Source: Halobacillus_B sp963739045
GTDB taxonomy: Bacteria; Bacillota; Bacilli; Bacillales; Halobacillaceae
DNA: 64,000 nt
Assembly (NCBI GenBank): GCA_963739045.1
Contig: CAVTYY010000001.1
Coordinates: forward strand, 310,001 to 374,000
Reading direction: 5' to 3'
The position numbers and the translations under genes were made by a program. The notes beneath the pieces are model-generated. The model searched no databases, was not told where the DNA came from, and was given only the letters and a program-made list of their open reading frames with translations. Every line of letters begins with the position of its first letter. Position 1 is the stretch's first letter. Of the stretch, positions 1-16,092 are shown in pieces.

Positions 1-442
1 GCTGCTCTTTATACTCATCGACTTGCCGTTTCAGGTGTAAATTTCCACCTTCTCTTCGTGGTATCTTTCCATCGTGACGAGTATTGCCGCTATGCACACG
101 TCTGAAAATCGGATTTAAGCGGTCATCAAATGTTTTATAACAATCAGCACATCCGAACTTTCCTATTCTTGCAAACTCTTGATAAGTTAATCCACAGGTA
201 GGGCACTTCAAGTGAGTAGAATGCGGCTGTGCCTGGGATTTCTGTCCGCCAAGCGGTGAATTTCCTTCTGAATAGAAAATACCAGATAAGAGATCGTTTA
301 AAGTAAAGTTTTCTTCACCGTAGTTCATATATCCTTTTTCTTTCGCACATTGTTCACAAACGTGAATTTCTGTCTTTTGACCATTTATGACTTGAGTAAG
401 ATGCACAGTTGCTGGACGTTGATGGCATTCTTGGCATTCCAT
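1..442 (-). CDS. mcsA: McsA, activator of the protein-arginine kinase (3' end cut by window edge)
   Basis: The first 147 residues are visible; the C-terminus lies beyond the left edge. The protein starts MECQECH and carries four CxxC pairs (CQEC, CEQC, CPTC, CADC), the metal-binding pattern of McsA. McsA activates the McsB arginine kinase, which marks damaged proteins for ClpCP and inactivates CtsR under stress. It starts about 20 bases after the ctsR stop, so it is the second gene of the ctsR-mcsA-mcsB-clpC operon and is probably driven by the CtsR-controlled promoter near 974. The identification rests on the Cys pattern and on the gene order. Confidence 0.93.
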   Translation of the reverse strand, partial: MECQECHQRPATVHLTQVINGQKTEIHVCEQCAKEKGYMNYGEENFTLNDLLSGIFYSEGNSPLGGQKSQAQPHSTHLKCPTCGLTYQEFARIGKFGCADCYKTFDDRLNPIFRRVHSGNTRHDGKIPRREGGNLHLKRQVDEYKEQ

Positions 443-462
443 AACACCCACTCCCTCCTGTG

Positions 463-927
463 TTAGCTTTTATACATTAATGAAATAAGCATAGCTGACA
501 TAATTCTTGCACGAATTTCATCTCTTAAAGGAAGGGGAAATGCTAAAACTTCCCGATCCATCACACTTGCTATCATCTTTGCTTCACGAGTTGTAATCAT
601 TTTATTTTCAAGTAATCTTTCCACAATTCCTGCAGCGGCCGTTTGAGTCACACTCGGTTGAATCATTTTGATTATTTCTTCAATCATTTGTGCTTCATTA
701 CGGTGCTGAATTCGTCTGATTCGAATATAGCCGCCGCCACCGCGTTTACTTTCCACTATATAACCTTTTTCCACAGTGAACCGGGTTTTAATCACATAAT
801 TAATTTGAGAAGGCACACACTGAAATTGATCGGCTATTTCACTCCGCTTAATTTCAATGGTCTTTGCTTGTTCTTTATCAAGAATATCTTTTAAATATTC
901 TTCTATGATGTCGGATATATTCCGCAT
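463..927 (-). CDS. ctsR: CtsR, repressor of class III heat-shock genes
   Basis: A 154-residue DNA-binding repressor of clp and related stress genes. The N-terminal winged helix-turn-helix is followed at about residues 62-70 by the tetraglycine wing (RGGGGYIRI), which is the heat-sensing element of CtsR. The open frame extends upstream, but I take the ATG at 927 (MRNISDIIEEYLK) because it aligns with family N-termini and is preceded by a purine-rich AGGGGGAGGG ribosome-binding site. The operator at 943-965 lies just upstream, so the operon is autoregulated. Length equals the B. subtilis protein. Confidence 0.96.
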   Translation of the reverse strand: MRNISDIIEEYLKDILDKEQAKTIEIKRSEIADQFQCVPSQINYVIKTRFTVEKGYIVESKRGGGGYIRIRRIQHRNEAQMIEEIIKMIQPSVTQTAAAGIVERLLENKMITTREAKMIASVMDREVLAFPLPLRDEIRARIMSAMLISLMYKS

Positions 928-942
928 CTTCCCTCCCCCTCT

Positions 943-965
943 TTTGACTTTGACTATCTTTGACC
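943..965 (-). promoter_or_regulatory. CtsR operator (tandem heptad repeat)
   Basis: On the minus strand bases 965-949 read GGTCAAAGATAGTCAAA, the CtsR direct heptad repeat with a 3-base spacer. A third partial heptad (GTCAAA) follows at 948-943. The site sits between the -10 of the ctsR promoter and the start codon, where binding would block transcription. Confidence 0.93.
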
Positions 966-973
966 TTAATTTC

Positions 974-1001
974 ATTATACTCATTTTTAACGAGCACGCA
1001 A
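974..1001 (-). promoter_or_regulatory. SigA promoter of the ctsR operon
   Basis: A perfect TATAAT -10 lies at 979-974 on the minus strand. A weak -35 (TTGCGT) lies 16 bases upstream, so the upstream element is only moderately supported. The transcription start would fall at the edge of the CtsR operator. Confidence 0.7.
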
Positions 1002-1061
1002 CTAAAAAGTTTTCAGTACATCACTCAGCATTCCCTGAAATTCTTTATCCTAAAACAAAGA

Positions 1062-1089
1062 AAACTGCACATAATTTTTTGTGCAGTTT
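1062..1089 (-). terminator. Rho-independent terminator after the MgtC-family gene
   Basis: A 9-bp stem AAACTGCAC/GTGCAGTTT with a 10-base loop is followed on the minus strand by TTCTTTGTTTT. It begins 2 bases after the stop codon of the MgtC-family gene and separates it from ctsR. Confidence 0.75.
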
Positions 1090-1091
1090 CA

Positions 1092-1784
1092 CTATCTTCT
1101 ATGCTTAATGTGAATAACATTTTTGACCTTTGATAATTGATCCGCTAGTACAGCATCATTAAATTGCTGATTCTTTTCTAGTTCAATTAATATCTTTCTT
1201 TGGGCAGGAACCTCCTGGTTAATTTCAATTCTTCGTATGTTTACCTCAGCTTCTTCAAAAATAATCAGAAGTTCATTCATTTTCAATTCCTGCTCGCCCA
1301 CCACAAGAAAATGATTTCTCATATGATTCCCAAAATATTGTTTCTCTATCTTGTTTAAAAAGATAAGACTTAATAACACGATCACCGTAGTTAAAATTGC
1401 TAAATCATACATTCCAGCCCCTACAACTAAGCCTAATCCGGCAACCGTCCAAATAGAAGCAGCTGTAGTTAAGCCTCGAATCGTACTTCCATTCACAATG
1501 ATTGATCCTGCACCCAGAAATCCAATGCCGCTAATAACATAGGAAGGAATTCTGGCCGGGTCAAATCGGACATTTTCATATTGGTCCATATAGGCTTCAA
1601 ACCCATAAAGAGAGAGAAGCATCATTAAACACGAGCCCACTCCTACTAAGATATGCGTGCGAAATCCAGCCGAATGATTTTTAATTTCTCTTTCGAAACC
1701 GATGGTCCCTGATAATAATAAGGCCACAAGGATGCGAATTAGAAATACGATTAAATGCTCATTTAATATTCCTGCCCCTTGCAT
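1092..1784 (-). CDS. MgtC/SapB family membrane protein
   Basis: A 230-residue protein with about five N-terminal membrane segments and a soluble C-terminal ACT-like part of about 80 residues. The MgtC signature is clear: GTIGFERE, then SAGFRTHILVGVGS, then ISGIGFLGAGSI and TTAASIW. Family members are linked to growth at low magnesium and to control of membrane ATP synthase or transporters, but the substrate of this one cannot be read from sequence. The ATG at 1784 is preferred because AGGAGG lies 7 bases upstream. It sits alone between the rRNA terminator and the ctsR promoter. B. subtilis has no gene here, so it is an insertion into a conserved locus. Confidence 0.85.
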   Translation of the reverse strand: MQGAGILNEHLIVFLIRILVALLLSGTIGFEREIKNHSAGFRTHILVGVGSCLMMLLSLYGFEAYMDQYENVRFDPARIPSYVISGIGFLGAGSIIVNGSTIRGLTTAASIWTVAGLGLVVGAGMYDLAILTTVIVLLSLIFLNKIEKQYFGNHMRNHFLVVGEQELKMNELLIIFEEAEVNIRRIEINQEVPAQRKILIELEKNQQFNDAVLADQLSKVKNVIHIKHRR

Positions 1785-1831
1785 AAAAAAACCTCCTGAT
1801 TTCACTGGATTATTATATGTTTATGCCTATA

Positions 1832-1861
1832 CAAAAAAACCAGAAGCATTGGCTTCTGGTT
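1832..1861 (-). terminator. Terminator of the second rRNA operon
   Basis: A 10-bp stem AACCAGAAGC/GCTTCTGGTT with a short loop is followed on the minus strand by a run of seven T. It lies about 10 bases past the 3' end of the last 5S gene. Confidence 0.9.
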
Positions 1862-1871
1862 CTCTCAACTT

Positions 1872-1988
1872 GACGTGGCGACGTCCTACTCTCACGGGGA
1901 TCGACCCGACTACCATCGGCGCTGAAGAGCTTAACTGCTGTGTTCGGCATGGGAACAGGTGTGACCTCTTCGCCTTCATCACCACATC
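1872..1988 (-). rRNA. rrf: 5S ribosomal RNA (second operon)
   Basis: 117 bases with the conserved 5S core (GCGAAGAGGTCACAC, CCGAACACAGCAGTTAAGC). A closing stem of about 10 bp pairs GATGTGGTGA with TCGCCACGTC. The end stem differs from the other 5S copy at 7837 while the core matches. Confidence 0.93.
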
Positions 1989-2069
1989 ATTAAGTTTGAG
2001 GTGAACCCTCAAAACTGGATAAGTCAACATTCAAACAAGAAATTTTTCATCGGTCTTTTCACTTTTTAC

Positions 2070-2189
2070 GGTCTAGCTGCAGCTCCTAGATCCTCGTGAT
2101 CTAAGCGATCTCTCATCCAGGCTGAAAACCACAGCCTTTCTGCGAGCTTGCTTAGCCAGTCGGATCTGGACAGTCGCTTCCGCTTTTCA
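2070..2189 (-). repeat. Hairpin repeat in the 23S-5S spacer, copy 1
   Basis: About 118 bases between the 23S 3' end and 5S belong to the same family as the tandem arrays at 54.9 and 58.2 kb. On the minus strand the repeat opens with GAAAAGCGGAAGCG and closes with GGAGCTGCAGCTAGAC. Inside are nested stems: CAGATCC with GGATCT, CTAAGC with GCTTAG, and GGCTG/CAGCC around a TTTT loop. It differs from the copy at 8100-8219 at one base (t2116 versus g8146). Confidence 0.7.
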
Positions 2190-2193
2190 AGAT

Positions 2194-5107
<2,914 letters not shown>

Positions 5108-5281
5108 ATCGTCGTGAAAAGACGTTTAAAAAATTTCGATGTTCGTTGAATGTCTTGTCATCACTAGCTTCATCCTGCGATAAAACTATGATTAACTTAT
5201 CCAGTTTTCAAGGTTCACAGCTGAAAGATCGTTTGATCTCTCAAAACTGAACAACCAACCAAGTACGTTTCCGTTCTAAAT

Positions 5282-6854
<1,573 letters not shown>

Positions 6855-6977
6855 AGTGAAAAAGTTTGTCTTGCTCATTTGCACACCGAATGTGCTTTGT
6901 TTGAATTCCTTCTATAATAGAAAGAATATCTTGACGTACTGGTTGGTTCGTTCAGTTTTCAAAGATCAAAATAACAT

Positions 6978-7053
6978 TGGTGGAGCCTAGCGGGATCGAA
7001 CCGCTGACCTCCTGCGTGCAAAGCAGGCGCTCTCCCAGCTGAGCTAAGGCCCC
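6978..7053 (-). tRNA. tRNA-Ala (anticodon TGC)
   Basis: 76 bases with CCA encoded. Acceptor GGGGCCT pairs with AGGCTCC, and the anticodon loop is TTTGCAC. It is the last of nine tRNAs before the second 16S gene. Confidence 0.97.
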
Positions 7054-7068
7054 AAATTTTAAGGAAAA

Positions 7069-7145
7069 TGGTCGGGAAGACAGGATTCGAACCTGCGACC
7101 CCTTGGTCCCAAACCAAGTGCTCTACCAAGCTGAGCTACTTCCCG
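7069..7145 (-). tRNA. tRNA-Pro (anticodon TGG)
   Basis: 77 bases with CCA encoded. Acceptor CGGGAAG pairs with CTTCCCG, and the anticodon loop is TTTGGGA. Confidence 0.97.
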
Positions 7146-7151
7146 TAATAA

Positions 7152-7228
<77 letters not shown>

Positions 7229-7241
7229 AAATATTTTTTTA

Positions 7242-7330
7242 TGGTGCCGAGGGCCGGACTCGAACCGGCACGGTGGAAACCCACCGCAGGATTTTAAGTC
7301 CTGTGCGTCTGCCAATTCCGCCACCCCGGC
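7242..7330 (-). tRNA. tRNA-Leu (anticodon TAA)
   Basis: 89 bases with CCA encoded and a long variable arm typical of Leu tRNA. The anticodon loop is CTTAAAA. Confidence 0.97.
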
Positions 7331-7378
7331 ACGGCAAATAAGTAAGAACTTTCATGTTGTTAAATTTTTAAGTATCTA

Positions 7379-7453
7379 TGGAGCGGAAGACGGGATTCGA
7401 ACCCGCGACCCCCACCTTGGCAAGGTGGTGTTCTACCACTGAACTACTTCCGC
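7379..7453 (-). tRNA. tRNA-Gly (anticodon GCC)
   Basis: 75 bases with CCA encoded. Acceptor GCGGAAG pairs with CTTCCGC, and the anticodon loop is TTGCCAA. Confidence 0.97.
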
Positions 7454-7456
7454 AAG

Positions 7457-7538
7457 TGCGGGTGGAGGGACTTGAACCCCCACGCCGTGAAGCACTAGAT
7501 CCTAAATCTAGCGTGTCTGCCAATTCCACCACACCCGC
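7457..7538 (-). tRNA. tRNA-Leu (anticodon TAG)
   Basis: 82 bases with a long variable arm; the anticodon loop is TTTAGGA. CCA is not encoded (the gene is followed by CTT), unlike its neighbours, so it must be added after transcription. Confidence 0.96.
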
Positions 7539-7545
7539 ATGTAAA

Positions 7546-7621
7546 TGGTGAGCCATGGAGGATTCGAACCTCCGACCCTCTGATTAAAAGTCAGATGCTC
7601 TACCAGCTGAGCTAATGGCTC
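7546..7621 (-). tRNA. tRNA-Lys (anticodon TTT)
   Basis: 76 bases with CCA encoded. Acceptor GAGCCAT pairs with ATGGCTC, and the anticodon loop is CTTTTAA. Confidence 0.97.
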
Positions 7622-7636
7622 ACTTATAGAAAACAA

Positions 7637-7712
7637 TGGTGCCGGCCAGAGGACTTGAACCCCCAACCTACTGATTACAAATCAGTTGCTCTGCCAGTTG
7701 AGCTAGGCCGGC
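7637..7712 (-). tRNA. tRNA-Thr (anticodon TGT)
   Basis: 76 bases with CCA encoded. Acceptor GCCGGCC pairs with GGCCGGC, and the anticodon loop is TTTGTAA. Confidence 0.97.
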
Positions 7713-7730
7713 GACTATTAAAAAATTGAA

Positions 7731-7806
7731 TGGTGGAGGATGCAGGGTTCGAACCTGCGACCCCTTGCTTGTAAGGCAAGTGCTCTCCCAGCTGAGCTAA
7801 TCCTCC
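7731..7806 (-). tRNA. tRNA-Val (anticodon TAC)
   Basis: 76 bases with CCA encoded. Acceptor GGAGGAT pairs with ATCCTCC, and the anticodon loop is CTTACAA. First tRNA of the cluster, about 30 bases after 5S. The order Val-Thr-Lys-Leu-Gly-Leu-Arg-Pro-Ala equals the B. subtilis trnJ cluster between rrnJ and rrnW. Confidence 0.97.
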
Positions 7807-7836
7807 GGATTTATGTAATTATGTAAAAATGTAAAA

Positions 7837-7953
7837 GGCTTGGCAGTGTCCTACTCTCACGGGGATCGACCCGACTACCATCGGCGCTGAAGAGCTTAAC
7901 TGCTGTGTTCGGCATGGGAACAGGTGTGACCTCTTCGCCTTCACCACCAAACC
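7837..7953 (-). rRNA. rrf: 5S ribosomal RNA (first operon)
   Basis: 117 bases with the 5S core. The closing stem pairs GGTTTGGTGG with CTGCCAAGCC and differs from that of the copy at 1872. It is followed directly by the tRNA cluster, with no terminator between. Confidence 0.93.
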
Positions 7954-7980
7954 TTTATTCATTTTTTAAGGACAAGATAT

Positions 7981-8009
7981 ATTATATTGCCCCGAGCAAA
8001 AAAATTCAA
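7981..8009 (-). promoter_or_regulatory. Predicted internal promoter ahead of 5S and the tRNA cluster
   Basis: On the minus strand TTGAAT (8009-8004), a 17-base spacer and a perfect TATAAT (7986-7981) lie about 30 bases before the 5S gene. The matching spacer of the other operon lacks this stretch. It could supply extra 5S, tRNA and second-operon transcripts. Internal promoters ahead of tRNA clusters are known in B. subtilis rRNA operons. Confidence 0.65.
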
Positions 8010-8099
8010 GGGTATTTTAACATTTTTTTAATAAACCCTCAAAACTGGATAAGTCAACATTCAAACAAGAAATTTTTCATCGGTCTTTTCACTTTTTAC

Positions 8100-8219
8100 G
8101 GTCTAGCTGCAGCTCCTAGATCCTCGTGATCTAAGCGATCTCTCAGCCAGGCTGAAAACCACAGCCTTTCTGCGAGCTTGCTTAGCCAGTCGGATCTGGA
8201 CAGTCGCTTCCGCTTTTCA
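8100..8219 (-). repeat. Hairpin repeat in the 23S-5S spacer, copy 2
   Basis: The same element as at 2070-2189, with one base different, again directly after the 23S 3' end. Because it lies inside the rRNA transcript, its hairpin will be made as RNA and must be tolerated or used in 23S and 5S maturation. Confidence 0.7.
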
Positions 8220-8223
8220 AGAT

Positions 8224-11137
<2,914 letters not shown>

Positions 11138-11311
11138 ATCGTCGTGAAAAGACGTTTAAAAAATTTCGATGTTCGTTGAATGTCTTGTCATCACTAGCTT
11201 CATCCTGCGATAAAACTATGATTAACTTATCCAGTTTTCAAGGTTCACAGCTGAAAGATCGTTTGATCTCTCAAAACTGAACAACCAACCAAGTACGTTT
11301 CCGTTCTAAAT

Positions 11312-12884
<1,573 letters not shown>

Positions 12885-12978
12885 AGTGAAAAAGTTTGTC
12901 TTGCTCATTTGCACACCGAATGTGCTTTGTTTGAATTCCTTCTATAATAGAAAGAATATCTTGACGTACTGGTTGGTT

Positions 12979-12999
12979 CGTTCAGTTTTCAAAGATCAA
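12979..12999 (-). promoter_or_regulatory. Box A-like antitermination element in the rRNA leader
   Basis: The minus strand reads TTGATCTTTGAAAACTGAACG between promoter P2 and 16S. It resembles Bacillus rRNA leader box A motifs bound by NusB/NusE. An identical copy lies at 6949-6969 before the second 16S. Confidence 0.6.
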
Positions 13000-13035
13000 T
13001 TGTTTCGTTCGCCGCTTCAAAACAGCGACTTAATA

Positions 13036-13064
13036 AATATATCATGGTGAGTTATTTAAGTCAA
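13036..13064 (-). promoter_or_regulatory. rRNA promoter P2
   Basis: TTGACT (13064-13059), 17 bases, TATATT (13041-13036) on the minus strand. It lies about 150 bases upstream of the first 16S gene. Confidence 0.88.
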
Positions 13065-13132
13065 CAACTTTTCCAAGATTATTTATTTGTTTTGGTTTTC
13101 GTTTGCGCCGTTTTATTAACGCAACGTTTAAT

Positions 13133-13161
13133 AATTTACCATGGTTCAAAGTTTAACGCAA
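13133..13161 (-). promoter_or_regulatory. rRNA promoter P1
   Basis: TTGCGT (13161-13156), 17 bases, TAAATT (13138-13133) on the minus strand, 97 bases upstream of P2. The spacer ends of P1 and P2 are alike (ACCATG before each -10). Tandem promoters about 90-100 bases apart are usual for Bacillus rRNA operons. The remaining bases to 13360 show nothing else. Confidence 0.7.
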
Positions 13162-13359
13162 TAGGAAATTAAAATAAAAATATATTCTGACGATTACACA
13201 GGGAATATCGCAGATAAGGAACTGAAAACCAAGGAGAATATCCACCAGGAAAAGTCGAGCGTTAGAATAGAAGATTGCGTGAAAAAATACGGAGTAAAGA
13301 CAGCTTACGCAGACTCCTGCTGGAATTCGGTTAAAAGAGTATTTGTGCATGGATTGCAA

Positions 13360-13399
13360 AATAGAGAAACCCCGAACCATAGACATTGGTTCGGGGTTT
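13360..13399 (-). terminator. Terminator of lysS
   Basis: A 13-bp stem AAACCCCGAACCA/TGGTTCGGGGTTT with a 7-base loop, followed on the minus strand by CTCTATTTT. It isolates lysS from the rRNA promoters. Confidence 0.88.
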
Positions 13400-13432
13400 G
13401 TAAGAAATGTATTCATTTGTTCCTGCAGGTAC

Positions 13433-14920
13433 TTATGATTCTTTATTACGCATTTGCGGAAATAGTAATACATCTCTGATGGAAGGAGAATCGGTCAAGA
13501 GCATAACCAAACGGTCTATTCCAATACCTAGTCCGCCTGTCGGTGCCATACCATATTCCAGTGACTCCAAGAAGTCTTCATCCATCATATGTGCTTCGTC
13601 ATTTCCTTCTTCCCGCTCTTTTAATTGAGCTTCAAACCGCTCCCGTTGATCGATTGGGTCATTTAATTCCGAGAAGGCGTTCGCATGTTCTCTACCAACA
13701 ATGAATAATTCAAATCGATCCGTGAATCGTTCATCTTCAGGGTTTTTCTTTGCCAAAGGGGAAATTTCAATAGGATGTCCATAAACGAACGTAGGCTGAA
13801 CAAGCTTTTCTTCGACCTTTTGTTCAAAAAATTCATTTACAATATGACCAAATGTCATAGCACTTTGAATTTCAATCCCGTGCTGATCAGCAAGAGCTTT
13901 CGCTTCTTCATCACTCATCTCTTTCCAGAAATCCACCCCTGTATATTCCTTAATCGCATCTACCATATGAAGACGAGTCCATTTCGGTTCTAAATCGATT
14001 TCTAAATCGTTATAGGTGATTTTAGTGGTGCCCAGCACCTCTTTAGCAATATGGGCAACCATATTTTCCGTTAGTTCCATTACATCGTGGTAATCCGCAT
14101 AAGCTTCATAGAGTTCAAGCATCGTGAACTCAGGGTTATGACGAGTTGAGATCCCTTCATTACGGAAAACGCGGCCAATTTCATACACTTTTTCCATACC
14201 ACCGACGATTAATCGTTTTAAGTGAAGTTCGATAGCAATCCGCATGTAGAGAGTCATATCCAGCGCATTATGATGTGTAATAAACGGCCTCGCAGATGCT
14301 CCGCCGGGAATTCCGTGCATTAAAGGAGTTTCCACTTCAAGAAAACCGAGGTTATCTAAATACCTGCGCATCGATTGAATAATTTTACTCCTAGTAATAA
14401 AGGTATCTCTACTTTCTGGATTCGTAATTAAGTCTAAATAACGTTGACGGTAACGCTGCTCAACATCCTGTAACCCATGAAATTTCTCAGGCAGAGGACG
14501 AAGTGATTTGGACAGCATTTGGAACTCGTCCGCTTTTACAGACAGCTCGCCTACTTTTGTTTTAAACATGATTCCAGTAATACCAACGATGTCACCAAGG
14601 TCAGCAGATTTGAATAGTTCATATGCTTCTTCACCAATTCGATCCTTACGAATATATAATTGAATTTGACCGCTTAAGTCTTGAATATGAGCAAATCCCG
14701 CTTTTCCTTTACCACGCTTCGTCATAATACGTCCAGCTACCGTAGTAGGGATCTGCTTTTCTTCGAGCTCCTCTTTACTGAAGGTATCATACTCTTCTTT
14801 AAGGTCTTCAGCCAGGTGGGTACGCTCAAATTTACTTCCGAACGGGTCCAATCCCTGTTCACGATATGCATTCAGCTTCTCCAGCCTCACCCGCATATGA
14901 TCATTGAGTTCTTCCGTCAT
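13433..14920 (-). CDS. lysS: Lysyl-tRNA synthetase (class II)
   Basis: Charges tRNA-Lys in the cytoplasm. A 495-residue class II enzyme with an N-terminal OB-fold anticodon-binding domain (about residues 45-145). Motif 2 is FRNEG followed by STRHNPEF (from about residue 252), and motif 3 is GLGIGIDR (about 463-470). I choose the ATG at 14920 because GGAG lies 8 bases upstream and the N-terminus TEELNDH matches the family; longer starts lack a ribosome-binding site. In B. subtilis dusB precedes lysS, but here the upstream gene is folK. Transcription probably starts at a dedicated promoter at 15013 and passes a terminator hairpin in the leader. Confidence 0.97.
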   Translation of the reverse strand: MTEELNDHMRVRLEKLNAYREQGLDPFGSKFERTHLAEDLKEEYDTFSKEELEEKQIPTTVAGRIMTKRGKGKAGFAHIQDLSGQIQLYIRKDRIGEEAYELFKSADLGDIVGITGIMFKTKVGELSVKADEFQMLSKSLRPLPEKFHGLQDVEQRYRQRYLDLITNPESRDTFITRSKIIQSMRRYLDNLGFLEVETPLMHGIPGGASARPFITHHNALDMTLYMRIAIELHLKRLIVGGMEKVYEIGRVFRNEGISTRHNPEFTMLELYEAYADYHDVMELTENMVAHIAKEVLGTTKITYNDLEIDLEPKWTRLHMVDAIKEYTGVDFWKEMSDEEAKALADQHGIEIQSAMTFGHIVNEFFEQKVEEKLVQPTFVYGHPIEISPLAKKNPEDERFTDRFELFIVGREHANAFSELNDPIDQRERFEAQLKEREEGNDEAHMMDEDFLESLEYGMAPTGGLGIGIDRLVMLLTDSPSIRDVLLFPQMRNKES

Positions 14921-14965
14921 TGTCATCACTCCATCCATTTCAAGTGTAAAGTCCATCCGCTTCAA

Positions 14966-14995
14966 TAATAAAAACTGCCAGCGAAGAACTGGCAG
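14966..14995 (-). terminator. Terminator hairpin in the lysS leader
   Basis: The stem CTGCCAG/CTGGCAG with loop TTCTTCG is followed by TTTTTATTATT on the minus strand. It starts only about 11 bases after the predicted lysS transcription start and ends about 45 bases before the lysS start codon. It would stop both folK read-through and transcripts from the lysS promoter. Confidence 0.85.
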
Positions 14996-15012
14996 TATTG
15001 CAACTATGATTT

Positions 15013-15041
15013 AGTATAGAAAAGACCTCAGTAAGTGTCAA
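15013..15041 (-). promoter_or_regulatory. lysS promoter
   Basis: TTGACA (15041-15036), 17 bases, TATACT (15018-15013) on the minus strand, a near-consensus SigA promoter. A perfect 14-bp palindrome CTTGCATATGCAAG lies about 43 bases upstream, at 15084-15097. Confidence 0.87.
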
Positions 15042-15232
15042 CGCTCAAGTATCTAGGAATCCTTACTTTTTTCTTCCAGCTCACTTGCATATGCAAGGTG
15101 GATGATTCAACATTGGTTCACAATATTCTTCTTAGTAAATCGCATCATGACATTGACGTTATTCCTTTCAGATGCCACGAATCATGTTAACTCATCTTGA
15201 TAGAGTCTACTGCCTGAGCGCAACTAAACCAT

Positions 15233-15730
15233 TTATAGGATTCCCCAGATTCGAATCCCTGCCTTCTCTGCTTCAGGCATGCTTTCGAGCACCTCTTGAG
15301 CGTTCCGATTTATAGAAGATAGACGGACTTGTGCATTCACTTCAGCGAGAGGCACCATCACAAACGCTCTTTCGTGCATATGAGGATGTGGAATACTCAG
15401 CCTCTCCGCTTCGATGTTTTCGTCGTTATAGATCAGGATGTCAAGATCGATTGTACGCGGTCCCCATTTCACCACTCTTTTTCTCCCTAATTCCTCTTCG
15501 ATAGACTGACACACATCTAACAGCTCATAGGGAGATGAAAATGTCTCCACTTCAACCACCATATTCAGAAATTCATTTTGGTCTGTATAGCCGACAGGAT
15601 CCGTTTCATAAACCGAGGATCGTTTGGTAATGGTTATTTCTTCCTTGCCTTCTAATAAGTTTAGAGCGTCGGAGAGATAAACTTCTCTTTCATCGATATT
15701 TGAGCCCAGCGCAATATAAGCTGTTACCAT
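15233..15730 (-). CDS. folK: HPPK (2-amino-4-hydroxy-6-hydroxymethyldihydropteridine diphosphokinase)
   Basis: Transfers pyrophosphate from ATP to 6-hydroxymethyl-dihydropterin in folate synthesis. The 165-residue protein has the family motifs YIALGSN at the start, SSVYETDPVGY near residue 40, and WGPRTIDLDILIY near residue 90, the metal and ATP binding core. The ATG overlaps the folB stop by one base (TAATG), so it is translationally coupled to folB. The usual next genes yazB and dusB are absent. The roughly 190 bases to the lysS promoter hold no gene. Confidence 0.96.
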   Translation of the reverse strand: MVTAYIALGSNIDEREVYLSDALNLLEGKEEITITKRSSVYETDPVGYTDQNEFLNMVVEVETFSSPYELLDVCQSIEEELGRKRVVKWGPRTIDLDILIYNDENIEAERLSIPHPHMHERAFVMVPLAEVNAQVRLSSINRNAQEVLESMPEAEKAGIRIWGIL

Positions 15731-16092
15731 TATAACCGGCTCCGATGAATATCAATGGCTACAGATTGATAATGCCCTGGAATCGGCGGATCCGGCTTCG
15801 TTACTTTTACACGGCAGGCATCTAAGCGCCCAAATTGTTTAAGTAACTTATCCGCTAAGGACTGGGCCACTGTCTCTACTAATTTCTTCGCTTCTCCTTC
15901 CACCACTGCCCTGGTTACTTCATACACCGCGCCATAATCAATCGATTTCGTCATATCATCAGCTGCAGCTGCAGGATGAAGATCGAGTTCTAGTTCCAGA
16001 TCTACGTTAAATCGCTGCCCAAGTTTATTCTCTTCAGGAAATAAACCGTGATAGCCCCAGAATTGCATTTGATTTAAATAAATTTTATCCAT
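15730..16092 (-). CDS. folB: Dihydroneopterin aldolase
   Basis: Cleaves 7,8-dihydroneopterin to 6-hydroxymethyl-dihydropterin and glycolaldehyde. 120 residues starting MDKIYLNQMQFWGYHG; the N-terminal Y-G-Y-H-G region, a conserved Glu (PEE) and the C-terminal KVTKPDPPIPGHY match the family. The longer open frame to 16197 only overlaps folP and has no family similarity, so the start is set at 16092, where ATG shares a base with the folP stop. The middle gene of a coupled folP-folB-folK unit. Confidence 0.95.
   Translation of the reverse strand: MDKIYLNQMQFWGYHGLFPEENKLGQRFNVDLELELDLHPAAAADDMTKSIDYGAVYEVTRAVVEGEAKKLVETVAQSLADKLLKQFGRLDACRVKVTKPDPPIPGHYQSVAIDIHRSRL

Noticed and set aside
1..442. 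mcsA as a pseudogene because no stop is seen
   Set aside because: The frame is intact to the window edge; it is only cut by the window.
13153..13473. 106-codon frame on the minus strand downstream of lysS
   Set aside because: It overlaps the lysS terminator and the rRNA P1 region, is rich in Tyr/Phe/Cys and has no ribosome-binding site.
14966..15232. Lysine T-box or lysine riboswitch before lysS
   Set aside because: The leader is about 85 bases, too short, and lacks the T-box sequence (AGGGTGGNACCGCG).
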